A stretch of 64,000 nt of DNA from Kocuria salsicia (GTDB taxonomy: Bacteria; Actinomycetota; Actinomycetes; Actinomycetales; Micrococcaceae), in contig NZ_VELE01000011.1 in the NCBI RefSeq assembly GCF_007681555.1, forward strand, positions 1 through 64,000, written 5' to 3'. Every line of letters starts with the position of its first letter. Within the stretch, counting starts at the first letter, position 1. The notes beneath the pieces were generated by a model that made no database searches, had not been told where the DNA came from, and saw nothing but the letters and a program-made list of their open reading frames with translations. Made by a program: the position numbers and the translations under genes. Shown here piece after piece: positions 8,730 to 17,605 of the stretch.

Positions 8730-10837
8730 CTCGGTTGCACGAAGCACAGGTATCCGTCGTCATCGGCTTTAGGGACTGGGGGACGCGTCGGCTCGGACTC
8801 GTAATTACCCAGCTCTTTGAGGCCTTTGGTGAGCTGAGAGGGGAGGTGGTCGTCTCCGACTACGGATCAGCGGATCCAGCGAGCAATCGGCAGGTCTGCG
8901 AGACCGCCGGGGCTCGATGGGTCTATACGGACATAGACGGCCCGTGGTCCCGGTCGCGGGCACTCAATACGGGCTTCGCCCACTGCAGCGGTGATGTCGT
9001 GATCTGCACCGACGCCGACATGCTGTTCACCCCGAGCTCCATCGAAAAGCTGTATGAGCTGATCGCAGCGAATCCCAGCGTCACGGCACTGCTCGAGTGC
9101 CGCGATCTCCCGCCCAGCATTACGGAGGAGATGCTTGAGTCCTCCGGGCCGGACTGGCGCCTGTTCGAAGGTCTCTCGCGACTGCGCGGACGATGGGGCA
9201 TGGGCGGGATGATCGCTGTCTCCCGGACGACGCTCGAGAAGGTGCGCGGCCTCGACGAGAGGATGCACACCTACGGCTGCGAGGACATCGACTTCGGGGA
9301 GCGGACGCAACGCGCCGGCAATCGTCTTATGTGGGTGGAGGATCCGGCAATCCGGATGTACCACCTCTGGCACCCCTCGCCCGATCGTTCCAACCAGCTG
9401 AGTAAAGCCTTCCAGGAAGCCATTTCGCACAACCGAAACATTCTGTACAACGACGCATCGGTCGTACGCAATCTCACTAACTGGAAAGGGCAGAGCTACG
9501 CAAAACGGCCTTCCGTCACCGTCGCCGTCGCTACTCGTGACCGCTCGTCCCTTCTTAGGGAGACCGTGTACTCCGTACTTGCCCAGTCGATGCAGGACTT
9601 TGAGATCGTCGTGGTGGACGACGGCGGAACAGACGACACGCGGGAAATCCTGGAGGCTTTCGAAGACCCGCGGATTAGGTACTTTCGACAAGAATGCCAA
9701 GGCATCTCCGCCGCCAGGAACCGCATCACGAAAGAAGCACGGGGACACTTCATCGCCGTCATAGACGACGACGACTTGATGCCTCCGCTCAGACTGGAGC
9801 AGCAGATCGGAGCGGTCACGGAGGGGGTCGGTTTGGTCTACGGCTCCTTCGTGAACTTCGACGATGCGTCAGGAGACATGAAGTTGTTCAGCGAACAGGA
9901 CATTACGTTTGGCACGGCCCTACAAAAGGGTGGAGCGCCGGGCCATTCGACCTGGTTGGTAGACAAGCGCGTGTTCGACGAGTTCGCGTACGACGAGTCC
10001 ATCAGCAGCGGCGAGGACAACGAGCTGTTTCTGCGGCTGATGCGGGCTGGTGTGGTCATGGCGCACTGCGGACACATCGTCGCTATGCGCCGTCTCCACC
10101 TCCGCCAAGTGACGAAGACCGACAACGCTTACCACGAAGCTCAGGCGAGGATGAACTTAGTGTATCTCGCGTTCGGAATTCCGTCGGAAACACGGCACAC
10201 CTTGCGCGCAGATGCCGGGAAGAAACCCTGGATCGACGTGCTGCAGGGGGCCAAACTCCACGATGTATGCGGGGCGTGGCTTCCCGACCATCTCGTGTGC
10301 CGTCGGGGACTTGTCTGGGCATCTCGCGAGGACATATGTCAGGTGCTTGACGAAGGTCGTATAGTCCCCAGCGCCGTGACGTACAGGAGCGCGAACAACC
10401 AGCCTTGGGGGTCCCTCAGCCTGGTCGAGTCCCTGAGCTATGCGGACATGGCTCGCTTGCGCATCGCCGGCCATGCGTTCGATGTACTCGAACACTGGCC
10501 GGCCGATGGCGTCGATCCGGCGGCGGCAAGTCGTGATCTCCTCGCCTATGTCGGCGGCCCACCCCTTCACGGTTCCGAGCCTGTCCTGGCAGCCACAGGG
10601 CCTCTGGGCCCAATACTCGAGACGGTCCCTGATCTGGTCGATTGCTTCCAGCTACGGGACGCTCGCTCCGACGACGATATTGTCACCGTGGTGGCTGAGG
10701 GGTCTGCACTGGAGACCTACGTTCGGAACGCGCTAGACATCATCACCACCGCCGCCGGCGACGTGTCGGTCTTCAACATGCCGAGCCGTGATGAGGCACT
10801 GAAACTCATCAGGACAGCTGTTAAGGAGTCCTTGTGA
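8726..10837 (+). CDS. two-domain GT2-type glycosyltransferase, cassette A
   Basis: Predicted 703 aa. Domain 1 (residues about 8-230) is a chondroitin-synthase-like GT-A fold: VSDYGS, then the DADM metal-binding motif, then GCEDIDFGER. Domain 2 (about 262-480) is a classical GT2: VDDGGTDD, AARN, and DDDDL as metal site. The last ~220 residues are a third region containing LPDHLV, also present in the paralogue at 12181-14334. Two nucleotide-sugar sites in one chain suggest a polymerase or a two-step disaccharide transferase. The start overlaps the previous stop (ATGA) and the gene overlaps the next by GTGA, so translation is coupled. Cytoplasmic; donor sugars unknown. Confidence 0.85.
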   Translation: MTRLHEAQVSVVIGFRDWGTRRLGLVITQLFEAFGELRGEVVVSDYGSADPASNRQVCETAGARWVYTDIDGPWSRSRALNTGFAHCSGDVVICTDADMLFTPSSIEKLYELIAANPSVTALLECRDLPPSITEEMLESSGPDWRLFEGLSRLRGRWGMGGMIAVSRTTLEKVRGLDERMHTYGCEDIDFGERTQRAGNRLMWVEDPAIRMYHLWHPSPDRSNQLSKAFQEAISHNRNILYNDASVVRNLTNWKGQSYAKRPSVTVAVATRDRSSLLRETVYSVLAQSMQDFEIVVVDDGGTDDTREILEAFEDPRIRYFRQECQGISAARNRITKEARGHFIAVIDDDDLMPPLRLEQQIGAVTEGVGLVYGSFVNFDDASGDMKLFSEQDITFGTALQKGGAPGHSTWLVDKRVFDEFAYDESISSGEDNELFLRLMRAGVVMAHCGHIVAMRRLHLRQVTKTDNAYHEAQARMNLVYLAFGIPSETRHTLRADAGKKPWIDVLQGAKLHDVCGAWLPDHLVCRRGLVWASREDICQVLDEGRIVPSAVTYRSANNQPWGSLSLVESLSYADMARLRIAGHAFDVLEHWPADGVDPAAASRDLLAYVGGPPLHGSEPVLAATGPLGPILETVPDLVDCFQLRDARSDDDIVTVVAEGSALETYVRNALDIITTAAGDVSVFNMPSRDEALKLIRTAVKESL

Positions 10838-11475
10838 GAGTAGAGCGCGTACACGACGAGTCCGGTCGAATGGGTTTGCATTTCACCCCGTCCGGTTATG
10901 ACGGTCGTTGGTTCATTCCCCAGCTGACTACCGATCTGAGTCAGTCCGTCGTCTCCCCCGATCGTGCTCTCGTTGCAGCGGTGCTCCTCCACGGGGGGAT
11001 CGGGGCAACTGCCTTCCACCTGGACCACCCGGTGTCCGTCACAACCGTCACCGCGGTCGCCCGGTTTCTGGCGCCGGATTTCGCCGACGTCTCGCCGATC
11101 TCCTACCAGCAGCAACCGTTCCCTCCCGGACCTACCAAGATGCATCTCTATGACGGGCTTCCTCGCAGTTGGGGTGCCTCATCGACGGGTGACAGGGGCG
11201 AGTGGGACGTCCATCTGGTTACCGCCGAGGCCTCAGCGGGATCGTTCATGACGAGCAACCGCATTCTGCTCGCCACCAATGCACCTCATTGTTCGTCCGG
11301 AAAGGATCCAGCCCGGGCCTTGCTCGCAGCGGCGGTCGTGATTGCCGAGGAGCTGGGAGTCGGCGTCATTGAGCCCCACTTCCCCTGCGAAGTGGAGCGC
11401 TATCGGGAGCTGCTTGTATCCACCGGACTTGCGCTGGTGACACCGGGGCTCCGGGCGTCCGAGTCCGCAGGCTGA
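10834..11475 (+). CDS. unknown ~210-aa glycan-cassette protein, cassette A
   Basis: Predicted 213 aa, GTG start overlapping the GT stop. I do not recognise a family. It aligns by pattern over most of its length with the protein at 14331-14960: both have an A..V/A..C/L alpha segment, a PxxxxP hinge, a SSNA/ATNA block and a C-terminal LV/RTVGL-type segment. Both sit directly after a double-GT2 gene. That conserved neighbourhood argues for a dedicated partner of the transferase. No transmembrane segment or signal peptide is seen. The gene ends about 100 nt before a broken dehydrogenase gene. Confidence 0.68.
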   Translation: MRVERVHDESGRMGLHFTPSGYDGRWFIPQLTTDLSQSVVSPDRALVAAVLLHGGIGATAFHLDHPVSVTTVTAVARFLAPDFADVSPISYQQQPFPPGPTKMHLYDGLPRSWGASSTGDRGEWDVHLVTAEASAGSFMTSNRILLATNAPHCSSGKDPARALLAAAVVIAEELGVGVIEPHFPCEVERYRELLVSTGLALVTPGLRASESAG

Positions 11476-11581
11476 GGGTGGTCGAGCGTACATGAGCACA
11501 CCGGTCCGATAGTGGGACTGCCGCTTCTTCCAATCCCGGGTTAGTGAACCGAAGACTTTTCATATGAAGAAGAGGAAAACG

Positions 11582-11850
11582 ATGACGATGAGGATCACGG
11601 TTCTGGGGACGGGGTATTTGGGGGCCACGCACGCGGGGGCGATGGCGGAGCTCCACTTCGAGGTGCTGGGGGTGGACGTGGACCCGGCCAAGGCGACAGC
11701 GCTGTCCGCTGGAAAGCTGCCGGTCCACGAGCCGGGTCTTCCCGAGCGGATGCACGCTCATATGGGGAGTGGACGGTTGCGGTGGGCTACCCCTTACGCC
11801 GGGACCGAGGTCGTGGGGAACGAGTACTTTGTTGGGAGCGTACAACCCGT
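11582..11850 (+). pseudogene. truncated UDP-glucose/GDP-mannose dehydrogenase-like gene
   Basis: From ATG 11582 (preceded by GAAGAGG) the frame encodes a good Rossmann N-terminus, with ITVLGTGYLGATHAG at residues about 4-18 followed by VDVDP and PVHEPGL, as in UDP-glucose 6-dehydrogenases. Similarity fades after about 75-90 residues, and the catalytic Cys/Lys domain and C-terminal domain are absent, so it is a 5' fragment of about one fifth of a normal ~430-aa enzyme. It sits between the two paralogous cassettes, at a likely recombination joint. The intact dehydrogenase of this locus is at 29612-30859. Confidence 0.75.
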
Positions 11851-12113
11851 AGCGAATCGCCATGCTCGCACCGGGGATGCGCTACGTGGACGTCGTCGCG
11901 GCCTCGATTATGACGGCAGCTACAAAGAACCACGTGATCGCGGGCAACTCCAACAACCCGGTCGGCTCCGCCCGCTGGCCAGCCGACCCCCCCCCCCGCA
12001 AGTGGCCGCGCCAGCCATCCTCGGCAGCCTCAACCTGCTGCGCCTCCTCCGGCCTTTTACCGATGCCGGCTGACACTACCGCGACCTGGACCATTTGGAC
12101 GTCTGGTGACTGA
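11851..12113 (+). other. degenerate coding remnant with an 11-C homopolymer
   Basis: Upstream of the C11 run (11987-11997) one frame looks protein-like (VDVVAASIMTAATKNHVIAG). Downstream a different frame looks protein-like (AILGSLNLLRLLRPF, a stop, then HYRDLDHLDVW). This is the picture of a gene fragment frameshifted at the homopolymer and then interrupted by a stop. I cannot name the parent family. The run could also be a slippage or sequencing-error site. Confidence 0.4.
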
Positions 12114-12180
12114 TCCCGGTCTGATACCTCCTAAGCATCCCCGTCTCTCCCTCCCCATCCGCACCCCCAGGAGATCTTTC

Positions 12181-14334
12181 GTGGCCCCCCATTTGCCTAC
12201 CGACGATATAAAACCTGACTTGTCGGTCATCATCCCTTTCCGCAACCGTGAGCTTCGCCGGTTGGAAGTTGCCATCCGGACTGCCGCTGAGTCGGCCGGA
12301 TCGCTCGCAACTGAGATCATCGTCTCCGACTTTGGCTCTACAGATATCGAGTCGATCCGATCTCTTTGCGAACGAACAGGCGCAAGGCTGGTGCATACCT
12401 CCTCTCCCCGTTGGAGTCGCTCCAGCTGCCTTAACCGTGGCATAGAGGCCGCTCGCGGTCAGCTCATCCAGTGCGACGACGCCGACATGATCTGGTACCC
12501 GGGGGCGTTGGAGCGACACGCCACGGCCATGCTGGCCGACCCCAGTTACATTCTCAACTATCAGGTCTGGGACCTGCCTGAGCACTGGACGTCCCTCGTG
12601 CTGGAGGAGAACTGCTTCGACTGGGACCGAATGCTCGCCGACGCGGAGATCCACTCCCGATGGGGGCACGGACTCCTGCTGATGCCCCGTAATGCGTACC
12701 GCCGGGTCGGCGGCTACGACGAGCGAATGCACACCTACGGTGTGGAGGACCTAGATCTCACCAAGCGGCTCCGCGCCGCCGGATACCCCCAGGTGTGGGC
12801 AGGCACGAGCGAGGACTATCTCTTCCACATCTTCCACCCCAAGACTTCCGTCCAAGCAAAGACGGATCCCAAGGTGAAGAAAATCGTAGACCGCAACCGG
12901 TCCTACTACCGTAACGATCCCTCAGTGGTGCGAAACATCCTTACCGGGGGCGCCGGTGCTTCCGCCCCACTTGTGTCGGTGGTCATCAGCACCCACAACC
13001 GCGCCCAATACCTTCGGGAATCGATCTTCTCGGCGCTGTACCAGACGGTCCAGGATCTTGAGGTCGTCGTGGTGGACGATGGTTCCACGGACCATACTCG
13101 GGAGATTGTCGAGTCGATCGGGGACGCCCGTGTCCGGTACTTCTACCAGGAACAGGCTGGCATCTCGGCCGCCCGCAACAGGGGCGCCCGGGAGTCTCGA
13201 GGGCATTACACGGCCGTATTGGACGACGACGATCTCATGTTGCCTGATCGGTTGGAGATCCAGCTGGCCGCCATCGGATCGGGCGTGCACGGGTGCGTCG
13301 GAAACTTCGTCAATTTCGACGACGCGACGGGGGAACTGGCCACGTGGTCCGATGCCGAACCCTCCCTCACGGGGGCTTACCCAAAGGGCGGTTTCGCGGG
13401 CCATCCGACCTGGGTGATCGAAACGAAGATTTTACGGCGCCTCGGATACGACGAGTCGTTCACTAGTTCGGTGGACAATAATATCGCACTACGAGCGCTG
13501 CGCGCCGGCGTCCAGTTCACCCACTGCGATCGCATCGTCACCCTCCGACGTCGTCACGCGGGCCAGGTGACGGAGACCGACGGGTCCTTCCAGAAGTTAG
13601 GATCGCTTCTAACTCGATCCTGGTTCCGTACCGGTGTTAGTCCGACGAGAAAGGAGGAGATTGTCAAGCGAGCCCAGGCTTCCAAATCTAACACTGTAAA
13701 GACCGACTTGGAGAACCCACAGCTCCTCGCCTACCTCCCGGACCATCTGGTCGATCGAACGGTCACAGTCTCAACCATCTCCTCCCGGAACGCCCTGGCG
13801 CTGCTCTCGGACAGCCGGGTGTCGTCCGCCGTCGCCGTCTACGGAGATCACGACGAACTCTTGTCCGCTTCAGGCACCTTCCGTCGCGCCACCTGGACGG
13901 ATTTGACGCAATTTCGACGGGACGGATTTGAGATCAAACTCGAGACGGCCGCTCGTCGATCTTCGCCCGCGGCAGAGACGGACTTCGTCCGCTCAGGAGG
14001 TGTGGACAGCACGGAGATCACGGGGGACATCACAGCCGCCGTGCAGCGAATCCGCGAGGCCATATGCGCTGAGCTTCCGCTCGACGCACTGTTGGTCGAG
14101 CTGCCGGCGGACGCGGATGCCGACACCACCATGAGCTTCCGGCGTACCTTGGCCACGCCTTCCGGGCGCACAGCGCTCGCGTATACACCGTTCACCGATC
14201 CCCTGGTCGCGCTCTCCTACCTCGCCTCGACGACCCGAGTCGGAGTCCTGCTCAACCGCTCCGGCCCTCTCGATACCGCCACACTGCTCACCCTCGTGAA
14301 CCAGTTGAGCCCCGCAGCGAAAGGCAATCAGTGA
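12181..14334 (+). CDS. two-domain GT2-type glycosyltransferase, cassette B
   Basis: Predicted 717 aa. GTG 12181 is preferred because AGGAG lies 7 nt upstream; a GTG at 12106 is an in-frame alternative. Domain 1 (about 10-230) has VSDFGSTD, the DDADM motif and GVEDLDLTKR. Domain 2 (about 262-480) starts PLVSVVISTHNR and has VDDGSTDHT, AARNRGA and DDDDLM. The C-terminal ~200 residues include YLPDHLV, shared with the cassette A paralogue; second domains start at the same residue number in both proteins. This suggests tandem duplication with divergence of specificity. The end overlaps the next gene by GTGA. Confidence 0.85.
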   Translation: MAPHLPTDDIKPDLSVIIPFRNRELRRLEVAIRTAAESAGSLATEIIVSDFGSTDIESIRSLCERTGARLVHTSSPRWSRSSCLNRGIEAARGQLIQCDDADMIWYPGALERHATAMLADPSYILNYQVWDLPEHWTSLVLEENCFDWDRMLADAEIHSRWGHGLLLMPRNAYRRVGGYDERMHTYGVEDLDLTKRLRAAGYPQVWAGTSEDYLFHIFHPKTSVQAKTDPKVKKIVDRNRSYYRNDPSVVRNILTGGAGASAPLVSVVISTHNRAQYLRESIFSALYQTVQDLEVVVVDDGSTDHTREIVESIGDARVRYFYQEQAGISAARNRGARESRGHYTAVLDDDDLMLPDRLEIQLAAIGSGVHGCVGNFVNFDDATGELATWSDAEPSLTGAYPKGGFAGHPTWVIETKILRRLGYDESFTSSVDNNIALRALRAGVQFTHCDRIVTLRRRHAGQVTETDGSFQKLGSLLTRSWFRTGVSPTRKEEIVKRAQASKSNTVKTDLENPQLLAYLPDHLVDRTVTVSTISSRNALALLSDSRVSSAVAVYGDHDELLSASGTFRRATWTDLTQFRRDGFEIKLETAARRSSPAAETDFVRSGGVDSTEITGDITAAVQRIREAICAELPLDALLVELPADADADTTMSFRRTLATPSGRTALAYTPFTDPLVALSYLASTTRVGVLLNRSGPLDTATLLTLVNQLSPAAKGNQ

Positions 14335-14960
14335 AAGTTGTTCACAACGTTGACCTGTTCGACCGTCATGTCTTGGCCGCTGTTCCGGGTGAATACGATG
14401 CAACGCCGGCGGCACCACTGCTTAGTCTGGACAGTTGGCCGGATGAGTTGACATCGTCTCGTTACGCGCTCGCCATGGGCGTGTGCTACCTCGCCGACAC
14501 CAGCGGGGTTCTGGAAGTCGAAGGAAAATTCACCCCCGCTACTGCGGAACGTCTGCAGGACATCTACCCCCATCGGCCCATCAGCCCAGCACCTGTCCAC
14601 TTCGCACCCGCCGATGTACCGCATTCCCAACTGCGGTCCCGGGTCACCACCCGCATGAAAATGGATTCGCCCGTCGCGTGCGACAACACCCTGCACATCC
14701 TGCGCGCCGACCACTTCATTGGACGGATGGCCTCCACACGTCACCTCTGGATTTCCAGCAACGCCATGTGGTCCAGCACCGATGAGCGTACCTGTGATGA
14801 CTTCCACCGTCTGTTGAGTGTGATGTTGTTGTTTAGCCACGATCTCAACACCCGGGTCTTCGTCCTTGACGAAGATGTCGTCCCGATGAATCTCGATCTC
14901 GCACCCTACAACCGGATACTCCGCACCGTCGGACTTTCCGTCGAGAGGAGCACCGCATGA
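14331..14960 (+). CDS. unknown ~210-aa glycan-cassette protein, cassette B
   Basis: Predicted 209 aa with GTG start overlapping the GT stop and an ATGA overlap into the next gene. No recognised family, signal or membrane segment. It resembles the 10834-11475 product in size, position and motif order (WISSNAMWSS against LLATNAPHCSS, VLDEDVVP against IEPHFP). Likely a soluble partner of the preceding double glycosyltransferase. Confidence 0.68.
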   Translation: MKVVHNVDLFDRHVLAAVPGEYDATPAAPLLSLDSWPDELTSSRYALAMGVCYLADTSGVLEVEGKFTPATAERLQDIYPHRPISPAPVHFAPADVPHSQLRSRVTTRMKMDSPVACDNTLHILRADHFIGRMASTRHLWISSNAMWSSTDERTCDDFHRLLSVMLLFSHDLNTRVFVLDEDVVPMNLDLAPYNRILRTVGLSVERSTA

Positions 14961-15388
14961 CAACCATGATCAATCGCACAATTTATGGGTACACCCTCCG
15001 AGCCGAGGAGAAGCACAACGCCGTCGTCGTGCAAGCGAGCTTCGACGACCCGGTCCAGCAACTGACTCTTGAGGTTGGGGGTTTCCCCAAGGATCTCACC
15101 CGCACAGAGTACGTGGTCACGGTCACGTCTCCGGGGGTGCCGGAGTCAAGCATGAACTGGAGCTACTCAACAGGGCTGAAAACTTGCTTCCGATACCTTC
15201 CCCCCGCCAATCAGTCGAGACTCTCGATAGTCCCGACCCTGTTGCTGACGGAGCCGGCCCAAAAGTTCGAGTTCCGGATCATCGGACATGCTGCTCCGCG
15301 GGCACCCGTGGTGCATTTCCTGCGCACCCTTGCTGTGACCTCGCCCGCCGTGCCTCGTTTGGAAGCACGCATGCTTTTCTGGGCTTAG
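14957..15388 (+). CDS. small beta-rich unknown protein, cassette B
   Basis: Predicted 143 aa starting in an ATGA overlap. The sequence alternates hydrophobic and polar residues (AVVVQASFDDP, LTLEVGG, YVVTVTS, FEFRIIGH), suggesting a beta-sandwich. No catalytic motif, signal peptide or membrane segment is visible. Its counterpart in cassette A is the 8286-8729 product, placed at the opposite end of that cassette. It is the last intact plus-strand gene before the insertion-sequence debris. Confidence 0.62.
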   Translation: MTTMINRTIYGYTLRAEEKHNAVVVQASFDDPVQQLTLEVGGFPKDLTRTEYVVTVTSPGVPESSMNWSYSTGLKTCFRYLPPANQSRLSIVPTLLLTEPAQKFEFRIIGHAAPRAPVVHFLRTLAVTSPAVPRLEARMLFWA

Positions 15389-15689
15389 AACGCCGGGGCC
15401 AACAACGTCGCGGAGCACACGGATGGGTCACTACGTTCCGAATAGATCGTCCAACTCGCCAGCGAGCTCGTCACATGGATGCAGCCCATGGCATTAAGCG
15501 GCCACGATGCGAAGATATGGGAGCCTAAACTGCTTAGCGCCCGGTCGTTCGAGGTCGCCTCGCCCCTTGTGCGCCGATGCCGGCACAAGGTCCTCCATCT
15601 CGCCCAGCACACTCCGGAAGCTCGAACCGTTCTGACCGGTTTCAACCGGCTCGGTACCACCATCGTGCAGACCTGACCCAGGCAACTAC
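15389..15689. other. gene-poor debris next to IS remnants
   Basis: About 300 nt between the last cassette gene and the IS481 remnant. A plus-strand frame up to 15676 is open but has no start context or recognised product. Nothing else can be supported. Confidence 0.4.
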
Positions 15690-16240
15690 ACCGTCCCTGG
15701 GTGTACTGACCGAAGACGTTGGTCAATCGTGAGAAGGGCGGCTGGTTGCCGCAGGCCGGGGGGGACGGTGCTGGTTGTAGTAGTGCAGCCACCCGTCGAA
15801 TCCGCCCCGGCGCTCAGCCTCCCAGGTGCAACACCGGGCGTAGGCCCAACCGTCGGCCAGAGTGCGGTGGAAGCGCTCAATTTTGCCGTGGTCTGCGGCC
15901 GATACGGCCTGGTGCGTTTATGCTTGATCCTTAGCTCGGTGCAGGTGTCGCGCCACAGGTGTGAGCAGTAGGCGCCACCGGTGTCGTACAGGACTCGCTC
16001 GACCGTCACACCGCGGTCTCTGAACCCCGCGACCGCGCGCACCAGGACCCCGTCGCGGCGAGGGTGGTTTCATCGTGGTGGATGTCGGCGTAGACGAGGC
16101 GGGAGTAGTCGTCGATGACGGTGCGGACGTAGGCCTTGCCCATCAACGGATCGCTGTACTTATTCCGGGGCTTGTCGTACGTGGCGGCTCAGTTCTTCTC
16201 AGCTTGCCGGCGTCCTACGTAGCGCCAGCCCCCCCGCCAT
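15690..16240 (-). pseudogene. IS481-family transposase remnant
   Basis: Read on the minus strand, the pieces give the DDE integrase core in order: KAYVRTVIDDYSRLVYADIH (first Asp region), then ERVLYDTGGAY in place of the usual SDNGxAY, then RTRPYRPQT and near the end ACGNQPPFSRLTN. At least two frame changes and an in-frame stop near 16190 break it. The N-terminal helix-turn-helix part is missing where the IS3-type element begins at 16251. Nonfunctional; it marks this locus as a landing place for insertion sequences. Confidence 0.82.
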
Positions 16241-16250
16241 CGGAAATGTT

Positions 16251-16275
16251 GGGACTGCTGCGCGGATAGGTGACA
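16251..16275 (+). repeat. left terminal inverted repeat of IS3-type element
   Basis: Begins GGGACTGCTGCGCG and ends AGGTGACA. It pairs with 17443-17467 at 21 of 25 positions. Confidence 0.8.
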
Positions 16276-16321
16276 CCGAACCTGGCTGGCCGACGTGGGT
16301 CGGCCTGGAAGGATGATCACC

Positions 16322-17433
16322 GTGCCCAAGCCCTACCCTCAAGAGTTCCGTGAGACGTCGTGCGTGCCCGTGAAGCGGGCGTTACCCTCGCGCAGATCGC
16401 GAAGGACTTCGGCGTCCACGAGATGATGCTCCACCCGTGGATCCGCCAAGCTGGCATCGACGACGGCAGCCGCCCCGGCCGCAGCCGTGAGGAGCCGACG
16501 GAAATGCGTGATGCGAGGAAGCGGATCCGCCTGCTCGAGCAGGAGAACGAGGTCCTCCGCCGCGCAGCCGTCTATCTCTCCCGGGCGAATCTGCGGGGAA
16601 AAGGCTCTTCCCCCGCAAGCGGGAGGTGCCTCCACCGCTCGTGAGCGAGCTCGCCGCCGATGGAATCCCCGTCGCCGCGGTGTCCCTGCGGGTCCTCAAA
16701 GCTCTCGCGCCAGCCCTATTACCGCTGGCGGAACCAGCAAGTCACGGAGGCCGAGCTCACCGGGGCCTACCTCGTCAACGCCCTGCTCGACGCCCACCGC
16801 GACGACCCGGCGTTCGGCTACCGGTTCCTCGCAGATGAAGCCGCCATCGCTGGCGAAGTGATGAGCCAACGAGCAGCGTGAAAGATCTGTCGGGACAACC
16901 AGTGGTTCTCCGTGTTCGGGAAGAAGCGCGGTAAGAACGGTAAGTGCCCCGGGCCACCGGTCCACGACGACCTGGTCCGGCGCGACGTCACCGCCGATGA
17001 CGTAGCCATCAAGGACGCGTTTTCCGGTCGTATCCTCGGCTACTCCATAGACTCCCGGAGGAAGGCTCGCCTGGCGGTGAACGCCCTGGACAGCGCAGTA
17101 TCTCGACGTGGTGACGCGGCCGGCTGCATAGTGTATTCCGAGCGCGGATCCCAGTTCAGATCACGAAAATTCGTCCACGCATTGAACCGCCATCACCTCT
17201 TCGGATCGATGGGCCAGGTCGGTGCCCCCGGCGAGAACGCCGCGATGGAATCCTTCTTCGCTCTGCTGCAGAAGAACGTCCTGGACCGACGCCGCTGGTG
17301 GACCCGAGAAGAACTCCGAATCGCGATCATCACCTGGATTGAGTGGACCTATCATCGACGCCGTCGACAGGCCCGCCTGGGCCGATTGACCCCCGAGACC
17401 ACCATGAACCCAGCCGTGAGCCTCGCGGCCTAA
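16322..17433 (+). pseudogene. IS3-family transposase (orfA/orfB), frameshifted and internally deleted
   Basis: orfA starts MPKPYPQEFRE at GTG 16322, is frameshifted after about 11 codons, and continues as AGVTLAQIAKDFGVHEMMLH with a leucine-zipper-like RIRLLEQENEVLRRAA. orfB continues through RQPYYRWRNQQVTEAEL, but the segment holding the first catalytic Asp (usually WLTDITEH) has been deleted between RRDVTADD and IKDAFSGRILGY. The second Asp position reads VYSERGSQF instead of HSDRGSQF. The C-terminal NAAMESFFALLQKNVLD with the catalytic Glu remains. Two of three catalytic acids are therefore lost, so it cannot transpose itself. Confidence 0.85.
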
Positions 17434-17442
17434 CATCCCGAC

Positions 17443-17467
17443 TGTCACCTCAACGCGCATCAGTCCC
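17443..17467 (+). repeat. right terminal inverted repeat of IS3-type element
   Basis: Starts TGTCACCTCAACGCGC and ends CAGTCCC. It is the partner of 16251-16275. Confidence 0.8.
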
Positions 17468-17605
17468 CCACCCTCGGTTCGAGACTGGACCCTTAACACC
17501 TAAGGGGGCACCCTGTTGATCTTCGCATGATGGCATTTCACCGCACCGGAGCAAAGCTTTGAAGCCATACAACTATAACAAACCGCGGGACGTTACCCGA
17601 TGAGT

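Larger units (their letters stand above)
16251..17467 (+). mobile_element. IS3-family element, decayed, with both terminal inverted repeats
   Basis: It is bounded by 25-nt inverted repeats (16251-16275 and 17443-17467, 21 of 25 paired). Inside is an orfA/orfB arrangement typical of the IS3 family, total 1217 nt, normal for the family. I see no target-site duplication in the flanking bases, suggesting flanking rearrangement or old age. Confidence 0.85.

Noticed and set aside
17490-17506. Short hairpin CCCTTA/TAAGGG after the IS element
   Set aside because: Only a 6-bp stem and no T-run on either strand; too weak to call a terminator.
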